Positions 14,852 through 22,977 of a stretch of DNA of 24,645 nucleotides are shown in pieces (the first letter of the stretch is position 1; each line of letters starts with the position of its first letter). The stretch covers positions 1-24,645 of the forward strand of contig DALYLJ010000031.1 of the NCBI GenBank assembly GCA_031976395.1. Reading direction: 5' to 3'. The notes beneath the pieces are model-generated. The model was not told the DNA's origin. It saw only the letters and a program-made list of their open reading frames with translations, and ran no database searches. The stretch is from UBA11164 sp002420085 (GTDB lineage Bacteria > Pseudomonadota > Gammaproteobacteria > Xanthomonadales > Xanthomonadaceae). A program made the position numbers and the translations under genes.

Positions 14852-17800
14852 TCAACCGCTGCGCGGCACCGAGTGCAGCAGGGGTCGCCGGCTCGGACGA
14901 TCGTTGCCGATCAGGTGCTGGCGGACGACCTGTCGGGCGGCCTCGAATGAGAAGTGCTGGCGGACATTGTCAACGCCGTTGTCGGCCAGTCTGCGCCACA
15001 GGGCCGGGTCGTGATAGAGCCGGAGCACGGCATCGGCGAAGGCCGATGGCTGATCGGCGACCAGCACATCCTCGTCCTCGCGCAGGTACATGCCTTCGAC
15101 CGCACAGCGGGTCGCCACCACCGGCTGCCCGTGCGCCATGCTGAGATTGATCTTGCCCTTGACGCCGGCGCCGTAGCGCAACGGTGCCAGGGCGACCCGG
15201 CAGCGGTTCATCCACGGCGCGATGTCGGGGACATGGCCGTGGCAGTGGATTCCCGGGCGTTGGGCCAGGGCCAGGATGCTGTCCGGCATGTCGGCGCCGA
15301 TCAGGTGCAGTTCGATCTCCGGCGCCCGCTCCCGAATCAGCGGAAACACCGCGTCGGCGAACCAGCGAGCAGCATCGACATTGGGCGGATGACGATAACC
15401 GCCCACGAACACCAGGCCCGCGCGTTCGCTGTAGCCAGCCCGCTCGGGGGCGATCTCGTGGACGTTTGACAGCACGCAGACCTTGGCTTCCGGGGCTTCC
15501 CGCGCCAGCAGCTTCTGCTCGAACGGACTGACCACCAGGGTCAGATCGCTGTCGGCGATCACCGCCAGTTCCAGTTCGCGGGTGTGGGCGGCACGCCGGG
15601 CCAGGCGCACGTCGGCATTCAGTTCGGCCTCGCGCTGTTCGCGCAGGTAATGCAGATCGACCGTGTCGAACGCTACCCGCGCCTGCGGTGCGTACTGGCG
15701 CAGCAGCGGCAGGTAGGCGCTGGCGACGTAGTGGCGACTGACCACGACCAGATCGAGCCGACTGCCATGACGATCCAGCCATGCGACCGGATTGCCGATG
15801 TAGGGATGCCACCAGGCTTCGACGCCGAGCTGTTGCAGGGCGTGCGTGTAGTGGCCGTCATGGGCGCGATTGTCGGCGAAGAAGGCGACCGAGCAGCCCT
15901 CCTCGCGCAGCAGTTTGAGCAGGTTGAACATGCGCAGCGACCCGGAGTCGCGATCCGGTGTCGGTGTGCAGGCGTCGATTACCAGCACACGCATCCGGCT
16001 GCGATGGCCGATCGCGACCTCGATCGGCGTGCCCTGGCGTGGATGGTCGCGTTCGAGCACGTCGCGCCAGCGTTCCAGGAAGCGCGCCTGGTTGGCGACC
16101 TGATGCGCCTTGATGCCGCTGCCCAGGTCGGTGCCATGGCTGATGCCCTCGAAATGGATCACTTCCGAGCGCGGCTGGTACAGCACCTTCAGGCCATGCG
16201 CGCGGACCTTCATCGCCAGATCGGTGTCCTCGTAATAGGCCGGGGCATAGCGCGGATCGAAGCCGCCCAGTTCGGTGAACAATTCCCGGCGCAGGGCAAT
16301 CGCGGCGCCCGAGCAGTAATCGACTTCCCGCACGGTGTTGTAGCGTGGGTCGGCCGGATCATCGAAACGGCCGACGTTCCAGCCGGAGGCGTCGGAGAAC
16401 ACCAGTCCGCCGGCTTCCTGCAAGCGACCGTCGGGGTAGATCAGTTTGGCGCCGACCAGTCCGGTGCGCGGGTGGCTGTCGAAGGTGCCGATCAGGGCAT
16501 CGAGCCAGCCCGGTTTCACCTTGGTGTCGTTGTTCAGGAACACGATGAACTCGCCCCGCGCCAGCAGGGCGCCGGCATTGCAGGCGCCGATGAAGCCAAG
16601 ATTGCGCTCGTTGCGATGCCAGCGCAGGCCATCGATGCCAGCCAAGCGCTCGGGGGTGTCGTCGTTGGAGTGGTCGTCGACCACGATGGTCTCGAATTCG
16701 ATTCGATCGCCCGAGCCGGCCAGGGAACGCAGGCAGGTCAGGGTGTAGTCGATCTGGTTGTAGGCCGGAATGATCACGCTGACCCTGGGCAGCGCCGGGC
16801 AGGTCAGGCGGATCGGCTGCGATTCCGGCTGGGTCAGGCTGTCGCTGGCGAGCACACTGCGGCTGTTGTCGAATTCCATACGGATCCGACGCAGGGTGCC
16901 GAGCCAGCCTCGGCTGCTCAGGCTGAGCAGGAGGCGGCGGATCAGCGAGCGTGCCTGACGGAAGCGAAACCGGCCATTGGAACGCCAGTAGCCGAGCGTG
17001 CGGGTCAGTGCCCGCAATGGCCGGGTCAGGCGCCAGGAGCGACTGTCGAGCAGGGTGGCCATCTGCGCCTGGACCTGGTCGCGCTGGGCCAGGGCGATGT
17101 CGCGCTGGTGGGCGAGATCAGCCGTGTCGCGATCGTAGTAGCCGTAGGCGGTGTCGAGCGCAGCCTCCAGTTCGGTGATCCGGGCTTGCTGCTGACGAGC
17201 CTGTTGTTGCACGTCTTCGTGAACCCGATCGAGCCGGGTGTACGTGGCGTGCAGTTCGGTGTGTTGCTGCTCGATCGTCCGACGGCGATCGCGTTCTTCG
17301 GCCAGTTCGGTTTCGGTCGCGCCCAGTCGAGCCTCCAGTTCGGTGAGCGCGGTATGGCGGGCGTGTTCCGATGCGGCGAGTCGGCGTTCGAGGTCGCCGG
17401 CCCACTCGGCACGGGCGTCGAGTTCCCGAGTCTGCTCGGTGATGCGGACAGTCAGCCGTGCCTGGGTGTACTGTGCCTCGGCCAAGGCGCAGTCGAGGTC
17501 CAGTGTGCGGATCAATTCGGGTGATGCGCTCGGCCATGGGCCAGGGACGGTCGGTGTGGCGGGTAGCACCTCACGCCAGCATTCGGCCATGCAGGCCAGC
17601 GAGCGAGTCGGGCCTGGTCGCACGCCAGCCAGCCGGCCGCGATCGGCAGCGATCGCGATCAGGGCGGCGAGGATGGCGTCGGCGTCCGGCTCGACCAGCA
17701 GCCCGGTCTGACCGTCCTCGATGCGCTCGGTCAGGCTGCCGAGTCGGGTCGCCAGGACCGGAACATCCAGCGCCCACATTTCCGACAGGGCGTAGCTCCA

Positions 17801-19432
17801 GGTTTCCGCCACCGTGCGCGGGAACAGGGCGAGGTCGGGCGCCAGGCGTTCGATCCAGGTCGGCAACTGTTCACGCCGGTAGTCGAGCACGGCATGGACA
17901 TTGCGGGTGCCGAAAAAAGCCATGCCCGCTGCGCCGCAGCCGAGCAGGATCAGTTCGATGTCGTCGGGCAGTCGATCGACCAGACCGGCGAGCAGGCGGG
18001 CGCCCTTGGCATCGGTGATCCGACCCGGCACCAGTACCCGCAATGGCGCACCGGGACGCGCCCGTCGAGTCACTGGGACAAAGCCGTCGAGGCCGTGGCC
18101 GATCACCTGCCAGGGCTGATCGGCCAGGTCCGGGGCCAGACGCAGCAGATTGCTGCGGGCCGAGTCGCTCGGGGTCACCAGGGACGCCCCGGTTTCGATC
18201 AGGCGCGTGCGCCAGGCGTTGGCCAGTCCTTGCCAGCGCTCGGTCGGCCAGGGCCGGAATGCCGGCGGGGGATCGCTGGCCAGACGTTCGCGCAATGCCG
18301 CATCATCGAAGCGTTGGTCGGTTCGGAAGCTGGCATCCAGCCACGGCCACAGCGGAAACGGATCGTGGCAGCAGACGGCGGTCGGCAGGCCGGTGTCCAG
18401 CACGTCGAGGCTGTGGCCGATCACCGATGACACCAGGATTGCGCCGATGCCGTATCGAGCGAGGATCTCGGCCAGGATCTGGCGATAGGTCGGGTCGTGT
18501 TCGGTGCAGGTTTCGATCGCCCTGGCCAGCGGCCAGCGGGCCAGGGCAGGGCCGTCGAGGTGATCATGCAACGCCAGGGCGGTGCCGTGCAGTCGTCGAT
18601 CCGGGTCGCTGACCGAGACCAGCACCAGATGCCGGCGCTGGCGGTCGGCGGCCATCAGGTCACGGACGAAACGCTCGCTGCCGCCGCCCCAGCCATGCAC
18701 GACGTGCAGCACCACGGCGAGGCCATCGCTGCCGGGCAGTCCGGGCGACAACGGCCGGTTCAGTCCGGCTGCCGCCCGGCGTAGAGCCGTGATCGCGCGG
18801 GCGGTCGGTGCCTGCCGGTCGGTGGCGGCAGGGCCGCTGGCTGCGCTCTGCACGCAGATGCGCGGCAGGATGCCGATCCGCAGCGGTCGATCGGTGCCGT
18901 CGGCGGCTGCGGCGGCTTCGGCCGGCCACAGGCTCAGGCCGGGTGAGCAGAATTCGTGCGCAACGACTGCCGATGTGCCGTAGCGCCAGCACAGCGCATC
19001 GTCATCGGTCAGACAGTCGGCCAGCCCAGGGGCCAGGGCCGGATGCCCTCGATCGAGCGGCGAAACGACATCGAAATCGCTGCCGGTGTGCAGCCCGCGC
19101 AGCCGGGTCAGCCAGGCGTCGGGGAGTTGGCAGCCGACCGCGATCAGGATCAGGTCGCGGTCCGGGTGCAGGCGTCGGAGGATGCCGACCTGGTCGGCCG
19201 GGTCGGCACCGGTCGCGACGGGCAGCCAGCCGGCCGGGGCGCTGGCCAGGAGCGGGTGCCCTTCGGGCAGTGCGTGCCGGGTCAGGCAGTCCGGCGGCGA
19301 CTCGGGCCAGGTCCAGCCGCTGTCCCGGTCGGCCGGGGCGTCGGCGTCGCTGGTCGCTCGGCGTTGCTTGCCGAGGCGCGCCGCGCCGAGCGGGTCGACG
19401 ACGCAGATCAGGGGTGGCAGTGGTTTGGGCAT
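14852..19432 (-). CDS. Very large multi-domain glycosyltransferase (GT4-like, coiled coil, GT2, GT4-like)
   Basis: About 1526 residues from ATG 19432 (MPKPLPPLICVVDP). ATG 19564 would add 44 low-complexity residues; neither has a clear ribosome site, so the start is uncertain. Residues ~1-230 are of unknown type. A GT-B, GT4-like domain spans ~236-620 (HVVHGWGGGSERF, VLVPGRITDAKGARLL near 464, then the nucleotide-sugar site ETWSYALSEMWA near 545). A Glu/Arg/Gln-rich coiled coil spans ~640-790, followed by a basic stretch. A GT-A, GT2 domain runs ~880-1090 (VSVIIPAYNQ, IVVDDHSNDDTPE, VFLNNDTKVKPGW, YYEDTDLAMKVRAHG). A second GT4-like domain covers ~1145-1510 (VFVGGYRHPPNVDAARWF, APLRYGAGVKGKI). 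Such fused enzymes build O-antigen, capsule or glycan chains at the cytoplasmic membrane face. It stands alone here without other polysaccharide genes, so its product is unknown. Confidence 0.88.
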   Translation of the reverse strand: MPKPLPPLICVVDPLGAARLGKQRRATSDADAPADRDSGWTWPESPPDCLTRHALPEGHPLLASAPAGWLPVATGADPADQVGILRRLHPDRDLILIAVGCQLPDAWLTRLRGLHTGSDFDVVSPLDRGHPALAPGLADCLTDDDALCWRYGTSAVVAHEFCSPGLSLWPAEAAAAADGTDRPLRIGILPRICVQSAASGPAATDRQAPTARAITALRRAAAGLNRPLSPGLPGSDGLAVVLHVVHGWGGGSERFVRDLMAADRQRRHLVLVSVSDPDRRLHGTALALHDHLDGPALARWPLARAIETCTEHDPTYRQILAEILARYGIGAILVSSVIGHSLDVLDTGLPTAVCCHDPFPLWPWLDASFRTDQRFDDAALRERLASDPPPAFRPWPTERWQGLANAWRTRLIETGASLVTPSDSARSNLLRLAPDLADQPWQVIGHGLDGFVPVTRRARPGAPLRVLVPGRITDAKGARLLAGLVDRLPDDIELILLGCGAAGMAFFGTRNVHAVLDYRREQLPTWIERLAPDLALFPRTVAETWSYALSEMWALDVPVLATRLGSLTERIEDGQTGLLVEPDADAILAALIAIAADRGRLAGVRPGPTRSLACMAECWREVLPATPTVPGPWPSASPELIRTLDLDCALAEAQYTQARLTVRITEQTRELDARAEWAGDLERRLAASEHARHTALTELEARLGATETELAEERDRRRTIEQQHTELHATYTRLDRVHEDVQQQARQQQARITELEAALDTAYGYYDRDTADLAHQRDIALAQRDQVQAQMATLLDSRSWRLTRPLRALTRTLGYWRSNGRFRFRQARSLIRRLLLSLSSRGWLGTLRRIRMEFDNSRSVLASDSLTQPESQPIRLTCPALPRVSVIIPAYNQIDYTLTCLRSLAGSGDRIEFETIVVDDHSNDDTPERLAGIDGLRWHRNERNLGFIGACNAGALLARGEFIVFLNNDTKVKPGWLDALIGTFDSHPRTGLVGAKLIYPDGRLQEAGGLVFSDASGWNVGRFDDPADPRYNTVREVDYCSGAAIALRRELFTELGGFDPRYAPAYYEDTDLAMKVRAHGLKVLYQPRSEVIHFEGISHGTDLGSGIKAHQVANQARFLERWRDVLERDHPRQGTPIEVAIGHRSRMRVLVIDACTPTPDRDSGSLRMFNLLKLLREEGCSVAFFADNRAHDGHYTHALQQLGVEAWWHPYIGNPVAWLDRHGSRLDLVVVSRHYVASAYLPLLRQYAPQARVAFDTVDLHYLREQREAELNADVRLARRAAHTRELELAVIADSDLTLVVSPFEQKLLAREAPEAKVCVLSNVHEIAPERAGYSERAGLVFVGGYRHPPNVDAARWFADAVFPLIRERAPEIELHLIGADMPDSILALAQRPGIHCHGHVPDIAPWMNRCRVALAPLRYGAGVKGKINLSMAHGQPVVATRCAVEGMYLREDEDVLVADQPSAFADAVLRLYHDPALWRRLADNGVDNVRQHFSFEAARQVVRQHLIGNDRPSRRPLLHSVPRSG

Positions 19433-20137
19433 TGCGCGCGATGGCTGGTGGGAGCGTGATGGAGCCGGATCGGCCAGCGGATCAGCCGACTCGGACCGTC
19501 CTGCGGGTGGCGACAGGTCGGGCCCGACGAGGGCCGGCGAGCGAAGCGGGCGGCGGTGGGTCATGCATGTGGTCGGGTTCGGGAAGGCCCAGCCCTGTCG
19601 ATTGCGGTCGATTCCTGTCGAGCGGTCCTGATGGCCGGACCAGTTAACCAGCCGGATGTGACAGTCCGGAAACACCCCATCCAGCGTGCCGGCCGGGTCG
19701 CTTCGTCCAGGTCGGTCCGCCAGGGTAGGCTGACGGAGGCCGGTGTCCGTCACGGCGGGTGGCTGGCGAAATGTCGGCACACCAGCTTGACATATCCTGA
19801 GCGAAACCCACCCGAACCAACCTGAAGCGGGAATGATAAACCACCCGGTTGGCTGGCCACAGCCGATTTCGACGCCGAGTTCGACATCCGACTTCCGGCC
19901 GTGCTGACCCAGCCCCACGTGGACGCCCTGCGCACAGTGTGCGCCATCACGGCAGGGTGATCGGGAGCGGAACCGGGATCGCGACCGGACTGAATCGCTC
20001 GATCGGCCTGGGGTGCCGTGCGGATGATCGGACGGGCGGGTTACCATTGCCCGTCAATCACGTCCCGTTGCCCGTGCTGCGTGGACCGCTTGGCAACCCG
20101 CTGCCCGTCCCAACGCTCGAACAGGAGTGTCGATCCC
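19433..20137. other. Long divergent gap between the glycosyltransferase and mrcB genes
   Basis: About 705 bp without a convincing gene. The glycosyltransferase frame stays open through most of it on the - strand, but the encoded sequence is low-complexity or unlike protein beyond 19564. The most AT-rich part (19786-19850) holds TATCAT on the - strand (19838-19833), a possible -10 for the glycosyltransferase gene without a good -35, and a perfect CCAACC/GGTTGG pair (19817-19822, 19847-19852) 24 bp apart. TACCAT at 20042-20047 is a possible mrcB -10, also without a good -35. A 33-codon stretch on the + strand (19865-19962) reads like protein but has no start codon. Confidence 0.5.
20047..20108 (+). 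promoter_or_regulatory. Phased direct repeats TTGCCCGT upstream of mrcB
   Basis: TTGCCCGT occurs at 20047-20054 and 20068-20075, and CTGCCCGT at 20101-20108. The starts are 21 and 33 bp apart, close to two and three helical turns, so all three would face the same side of the DNA. They lie 30-91 bp before the mrcB start and could be a regulator binding site. Chance recurrence in GC-rich DNA is possible. Confidence 0.35.
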
Positions 20138-20140
20138 TTG
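20123..20140 (+). promoter_or_regulatory. RBS that decides the TTG start of mrcB
   Basis: AGGAG at 20123-20127 is followed 10 nt later by TTG (20138-20140), in frame with the conserved PBP1b sequence. No ATG or GTG is available between this site and the transmembrane helix, and upstream in-frame codons encode Cys/Arg-rich sequence unlike the family. The start is therefore probably TTG. Confidence 0.65.
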
Positions 20141-22453
20141 GCTGAGACTGCGCCAGACTCGAACGATGCCCGACGCCGACTGCTGCGCGGTCTGCTCTGG
20201 GTCGGTCTGGGCGGAATTGCCGTCGTGGTCGGCTTTTTCGGCCCCTACGTCTGGCTGCTGGATCGCGAGATAAGCGCCCGATTCGCCGCCTTGACCTGGC
20301 AGGAGCCGACCCGGGTATTCGCCCGGCCGTTGCGCCTGTTGCCCGAGCGACCGATGACCGCCGCCGCTCTGGAGTCCGAGTTGCGGGCTGCCGCCTATCG
20401 CAGCCAGGGCGATGCTCGGGTGCCGGGCAGCTACCAGCGCGATGGCGACCGTTTCGTCATTGCCAGTCGCGGGTTCGACGATGTCGATGGCGCGGTCGCG
20501 CCGCGTCGGATCGAAGTCGTGCTCAGCGGCGGGCGGGTTGCCAGCGTGCGCGATCTCGACCTGGATCGCACCATTCCCGAGGCGCGCCTGGATCCGGCCC
20601 GAATTGCCAGTCTGTTCGGCCTGGCGATCGAGGAACGCCGGTTGGTGGCCCTGGCCGAGGTTCCGGCCCTGCTGATCGCCGGTGTACAAGCGGTCGAGGA
20701 TCGCGATTTCAAGCATCATCGCGGCGTCGATCCGATCGGTGTGCTGCGGGCGATCTGGGTCAATCTGCGCGCCGGCGAACTGCGCCAGGGCGCCAGCACC
20801 CTGACCCAGCAATTGGTGCGCGGCCTGTACCTGAGCAACGACAAGACCTTCAAGCGCAAGTTCGACGAAGCCCTGTACGCGCTGATCATCGAGGCCCGTT
20901 TCGACAAGGCGCGCATCCTCGAAGCCTATCTGAACCAGGTGTTCCTCGGTCAGCAGGGCCGACAGGCCATCCATGGTGTCGGTGCGGCGAGCGAATTCTG
21001 GTTCGGACGGGGTCTGGAAACCCTCGACACGGCCGAGATCGCCCTGCTGGTCGGGTTGTTCAAGAGCGGCTCGTACTACGATCCTCGGCGCTTCCCGGAG
21101 CGAGCCAGGGCGCGCCGGGATCTGGTGCTCGACCAGTTCCTGGAAACCGGCCTGATCGATGCCGGCGAACATCGCCATGCCCAGGCCAGACCGTTGACGG
21201 TCACCGATCGGCCGGCGGCGTTCGCCAACCGCTACCCGGCGTTCATGGATCTGGTGCTGCGGCAATTGCAGAACGATTACCCGGTGGCTTCACTGGAAGG
21301 CGCCGGTCTGGCGGTTCACACCACGCTGGCCCCGACCGCCCAGGATGCCGCCCAGAGTGCGGTCGATGCGGTGGTCGCCGAACTGGCCGGCAATCCCTCG
21401 GCCAACCAGCGACGACCGCCGTTGCAGGCGGGTCTGGTGCTGACCGATGCCGACAGCGGCGAGTTGCGTGCGGTGGTCGGTGGAGTTGGCAGCACTGCGA
21501 TCGGCTTCAATCGCGCGCTCGATGCCCGGCGGCCGGTCGGCTCCCTGCTCAAGCCGTTCGTCTACCTGCTGGCCCTGGCCCAGCCCGGCCGCTATTCCCT
21601 GGCCAGTCCGATCGATGACGCGCCGATCAGCGTGCCGCTCACGAGAGGTCGGACCTGGCAACCCGACAATTCCGACGACATCAGTCATGGCCGGGTCCGG
21701 CTGATCGAAGCATTGGCACGCTCGTACAACCAGGCCACCGTGCGGCTGGGCCTGGAGGTCGGTGTCGATCGTCTGGCGCGGTTGCTCAAGGTGATCGCCG
21801 ATGTCGAGGCGAGCGAGAATCCATCGTTGATCCTGGGCAGTGTCGATCTCAGTCCGTTCGAGGTCGCCCGGCTCTACCAGTTCCTCGCCTCCGGTGGCGA
21901 AATCCAGCCTTTGCGGGCCGTGCGGGGTGTGCTTGACGCCCAGGCCCAGGTGCTGAGTCGATACGACCGCGTGAATCCACCCGCCCAGGACGGCGATGCC
22001 CTGGCCACCCAACTGGTCGCCATCGCCTTGCAGGAGGCGGCGCGCTCGGGGACCGCCCGAGCCCTGCGCAGTGATGGGCTCGGCTGGCTCGATCCTGCCG
22101 GCAAGACGGGCACCAGCAATGACGGCCGCGACAGTTGGTTCGCCGGCTATACCGGCGACAGTCTGGCCGTGGTCTGGCTCGGCAATGACGACAACCAGGC
22201 GACCGGCCTGTATGGCGCGACCGGCGCGATGCGGGTGTGGTCGCGCCTGATCCGCGCCGTGCCGAGTGTCCCGTTGCGGACCCGCCAGCGCGGCATCGAA
22301 TGGGCCTGGGTCGATCCCGATATCTACGCGGCAACCGATCCGGATTGCCCCGGCGCGGTCCGGATGCCGTTCGTCGAAGGCTTCACTCCGGACGACTACA
22401 CCGGTTGCCGCGAACGTAGAATTCGCGAATGGCTCGGAGAATTGCTGCAATGA
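20138..22453 (+). CDS. mrcB: Penicillin-binding protein 1b, bifunctional peptidoglycan synthase
   Basis: 771 residues from the TTG start. PBP1b polymerises lipid II into glycan strands (GT51 domain) and cross-links the stem peptides (transpeptidase domain), anchored in the inner membrane with its bulk in the periplasm. Visible: a membrane anchor at ~15-40 (GLLWVGLGGIAVVVGFF), a UB2H-like domain at ~60-150 (the LpoB-binding module in E. coli), GT51 from ~170 with catalytic Glu187 in EDRDFKHHRG and GASTLTQQLVRGLYL, and the transpeptidase motifs SLLK (Ser469, Lys472), SYN (529-531) and KTG (656-658). All key residues are present. It is slightly shorter than the 844-residue E. coli long form. Its stop overlaps the start of the lipoprotein gene (ATGA), so the two are translationally coupled; yoaA follows. 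Confidence 0.95.
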   Translation: MAETAPDSNDARRRLLRGLLWVGLGGIAVVVGFFGPYVWLLDREISARFAALTWQEPTRVFARPLRLLPERPMTAAALESELRAAAYRSQGDARVPGSYQRDGDRFVIASRGFDDVDGAVAPRRIEVVLSGGRVASVRDLDLDRTIPEARLDPARIASLFGLAIEERRLVALAEVPALLIAGVQAVEDRDFKHHRGVDPIGVLRAIWVNLRAGELRQGASTLTQQLVRGLYLSNDKTFKRKFDEALYALIIEARFDKARILEAYLNQVFLGQQGRQAIHGVGAASEFWFGRGLETLDTAEIALLVGLFKSGSYYDPRRFPERARARRDLVLDQFLETGLIDAGEHRHAQARPLTVTDRPAAFANRYPAFMDLVLRQLQNDYPVASLEGAGLAVHTTLAPTAQDAAQSAVDAVVAELAGNPSANQRRPPLQAGLVLTDADSGELRAVVGGVGSTAIGFNRALDARRPVGSLLKPFVYLLALAQPGRYSLASPIDDAPISVPLTRGRTWQPDNSDDISHGRVRLIEALARSYNQATVRLGLEVGVDRLARLLKVIADVEASENPSLILGSVDLSPFEVARLYQFLASGGEIQPLRAVRGVLDAQAQVLSRYDRVNPPAQDGDALATQLVAIALQEAARSGTARALRSDGLGWLDPAGKTGTSNDGRDSWFAGYTGDSLAVVWLGNDDNQATGLYGATGAMRVWSRLIRAVPSVPLRTRQRGIEWAWVDPDIYAATDPDCPGAVRMPFVEGFTPDDYTGCRERRIREWLGELLQ

Positions 22454-22977
22454 TCATCGGACTGTGCCGGCGGTTGCCGGTCCTGACCATCGTGCTGCTG
22501 GCTGGCTGCGGCTCGACCCCGCCGCCGACGGTCGAGGCGCCGATCCCGACGATCGATCCGGTTGGCCTGCTGGAGTCGCTGCGCCGGCATGCCCGCGAAC
22601 TTGGCGAGACGAGCGTCGATGTCGCGCCGTTGCGTGATGCCGAGCGTGGGCACTGGATCGATCTGGTGCGTCAGCGCCAGTCCAGCGGTGATCTCGATGG
22701 CGCCGCCGCTGCGCTCGAACAGGCGCTGGCGGCCCTGCCCGATGACCCCGAACTGTTGCAGGAGGCCGCCGAACTGGCTCTGCTGCGTACCGAGTGGGAG
22801 CGTGCCGTGGAACTCGCCGGCCGTGCCTACGAGCGTGGCCCTCGGGTCGGAGAACTGTGTCGTCGAAGCTGGCTGACCGTGGCCACCGCCCGCGATGTTC
22901 TGCATGATCCTGCGCGCGGCAGGGTCGCCCGCGAGCGGCTCGATCAATGCAGCCCGCCACCGCCGGTACGGATGTAG
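22450..22977 (+). CDS. TPR-like lipoprotein encoded after mrcB
   Basis: 175 residues. The ATG at 22450 overlaps the mrcB stop as ATGA and has GGAGA (22436-22440) 9 nt upstream; ATG 22429 is in frame but lies inside mrcB and lengthens the signal peptide for no gain. The N-terminus is a lipoprotein signal (MIIGLCRRLPVLTIVLLAGC) with lipobox LAGC, lipidated at Cys20, followed by a Pro/Thr-rich linker. Residues ~70-140 form TPR-like helices (GDLDGAAAALEQALAALPDDPELLQEAAELALL). Position +2 after Cys is Ser, not Asp, which points to the outer membrane by the E. coli rule. Coupling to mrcB suggests a PBP1b partner comparable in role to LpoB, but it shows no LpoB similarity that I can see; this is inference. 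Confidence 0.85.
   Translation: MIIGLCRRLPVLTIVLLAGCGSTPPPTVEAPIPTIDPVGLLESLRRHARELGETSVDVAPLRDAERGHWIDLVRQRQSSGDLDGAAAALEQALAALPDDPELLQEAAELALLRTEWERAVELAGRAYERGPRVGELCRRSWLTVATARDVLHDPARGRVARERLDQCSPPPPVRM

Noticed and set aside
15584..17524. A 646-residue + strand open frame inside the glycosyltransferase gene
   Set aside because: It lies wholly opposite three recognisable glycosyltransferase and coiled-coil segments and shows the composition expected of an antisense shadow in GC-rich DNA.
19787..19792. A perfect TTGACA -35 hexamer on the + strand
   Set aside because: No -10-like hexamer lies 15-19 bp downstream, and no gene starts within the next 300 bp.
19833..19907. A 24-codon + strand ORF starting ATG ATA in the long gap
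   Set aside because: Its start overlaps the - strand TATCAT element, there is no clear ribosome site, and the short product has no protein-like character.
19565..20047. N-terminal extension of the glycosyltransferase to the upstream ATG at 20047
   Set aside because: The added residues are low-complexity and unlike a protein domain, and no ribosome site precedes that ATG.
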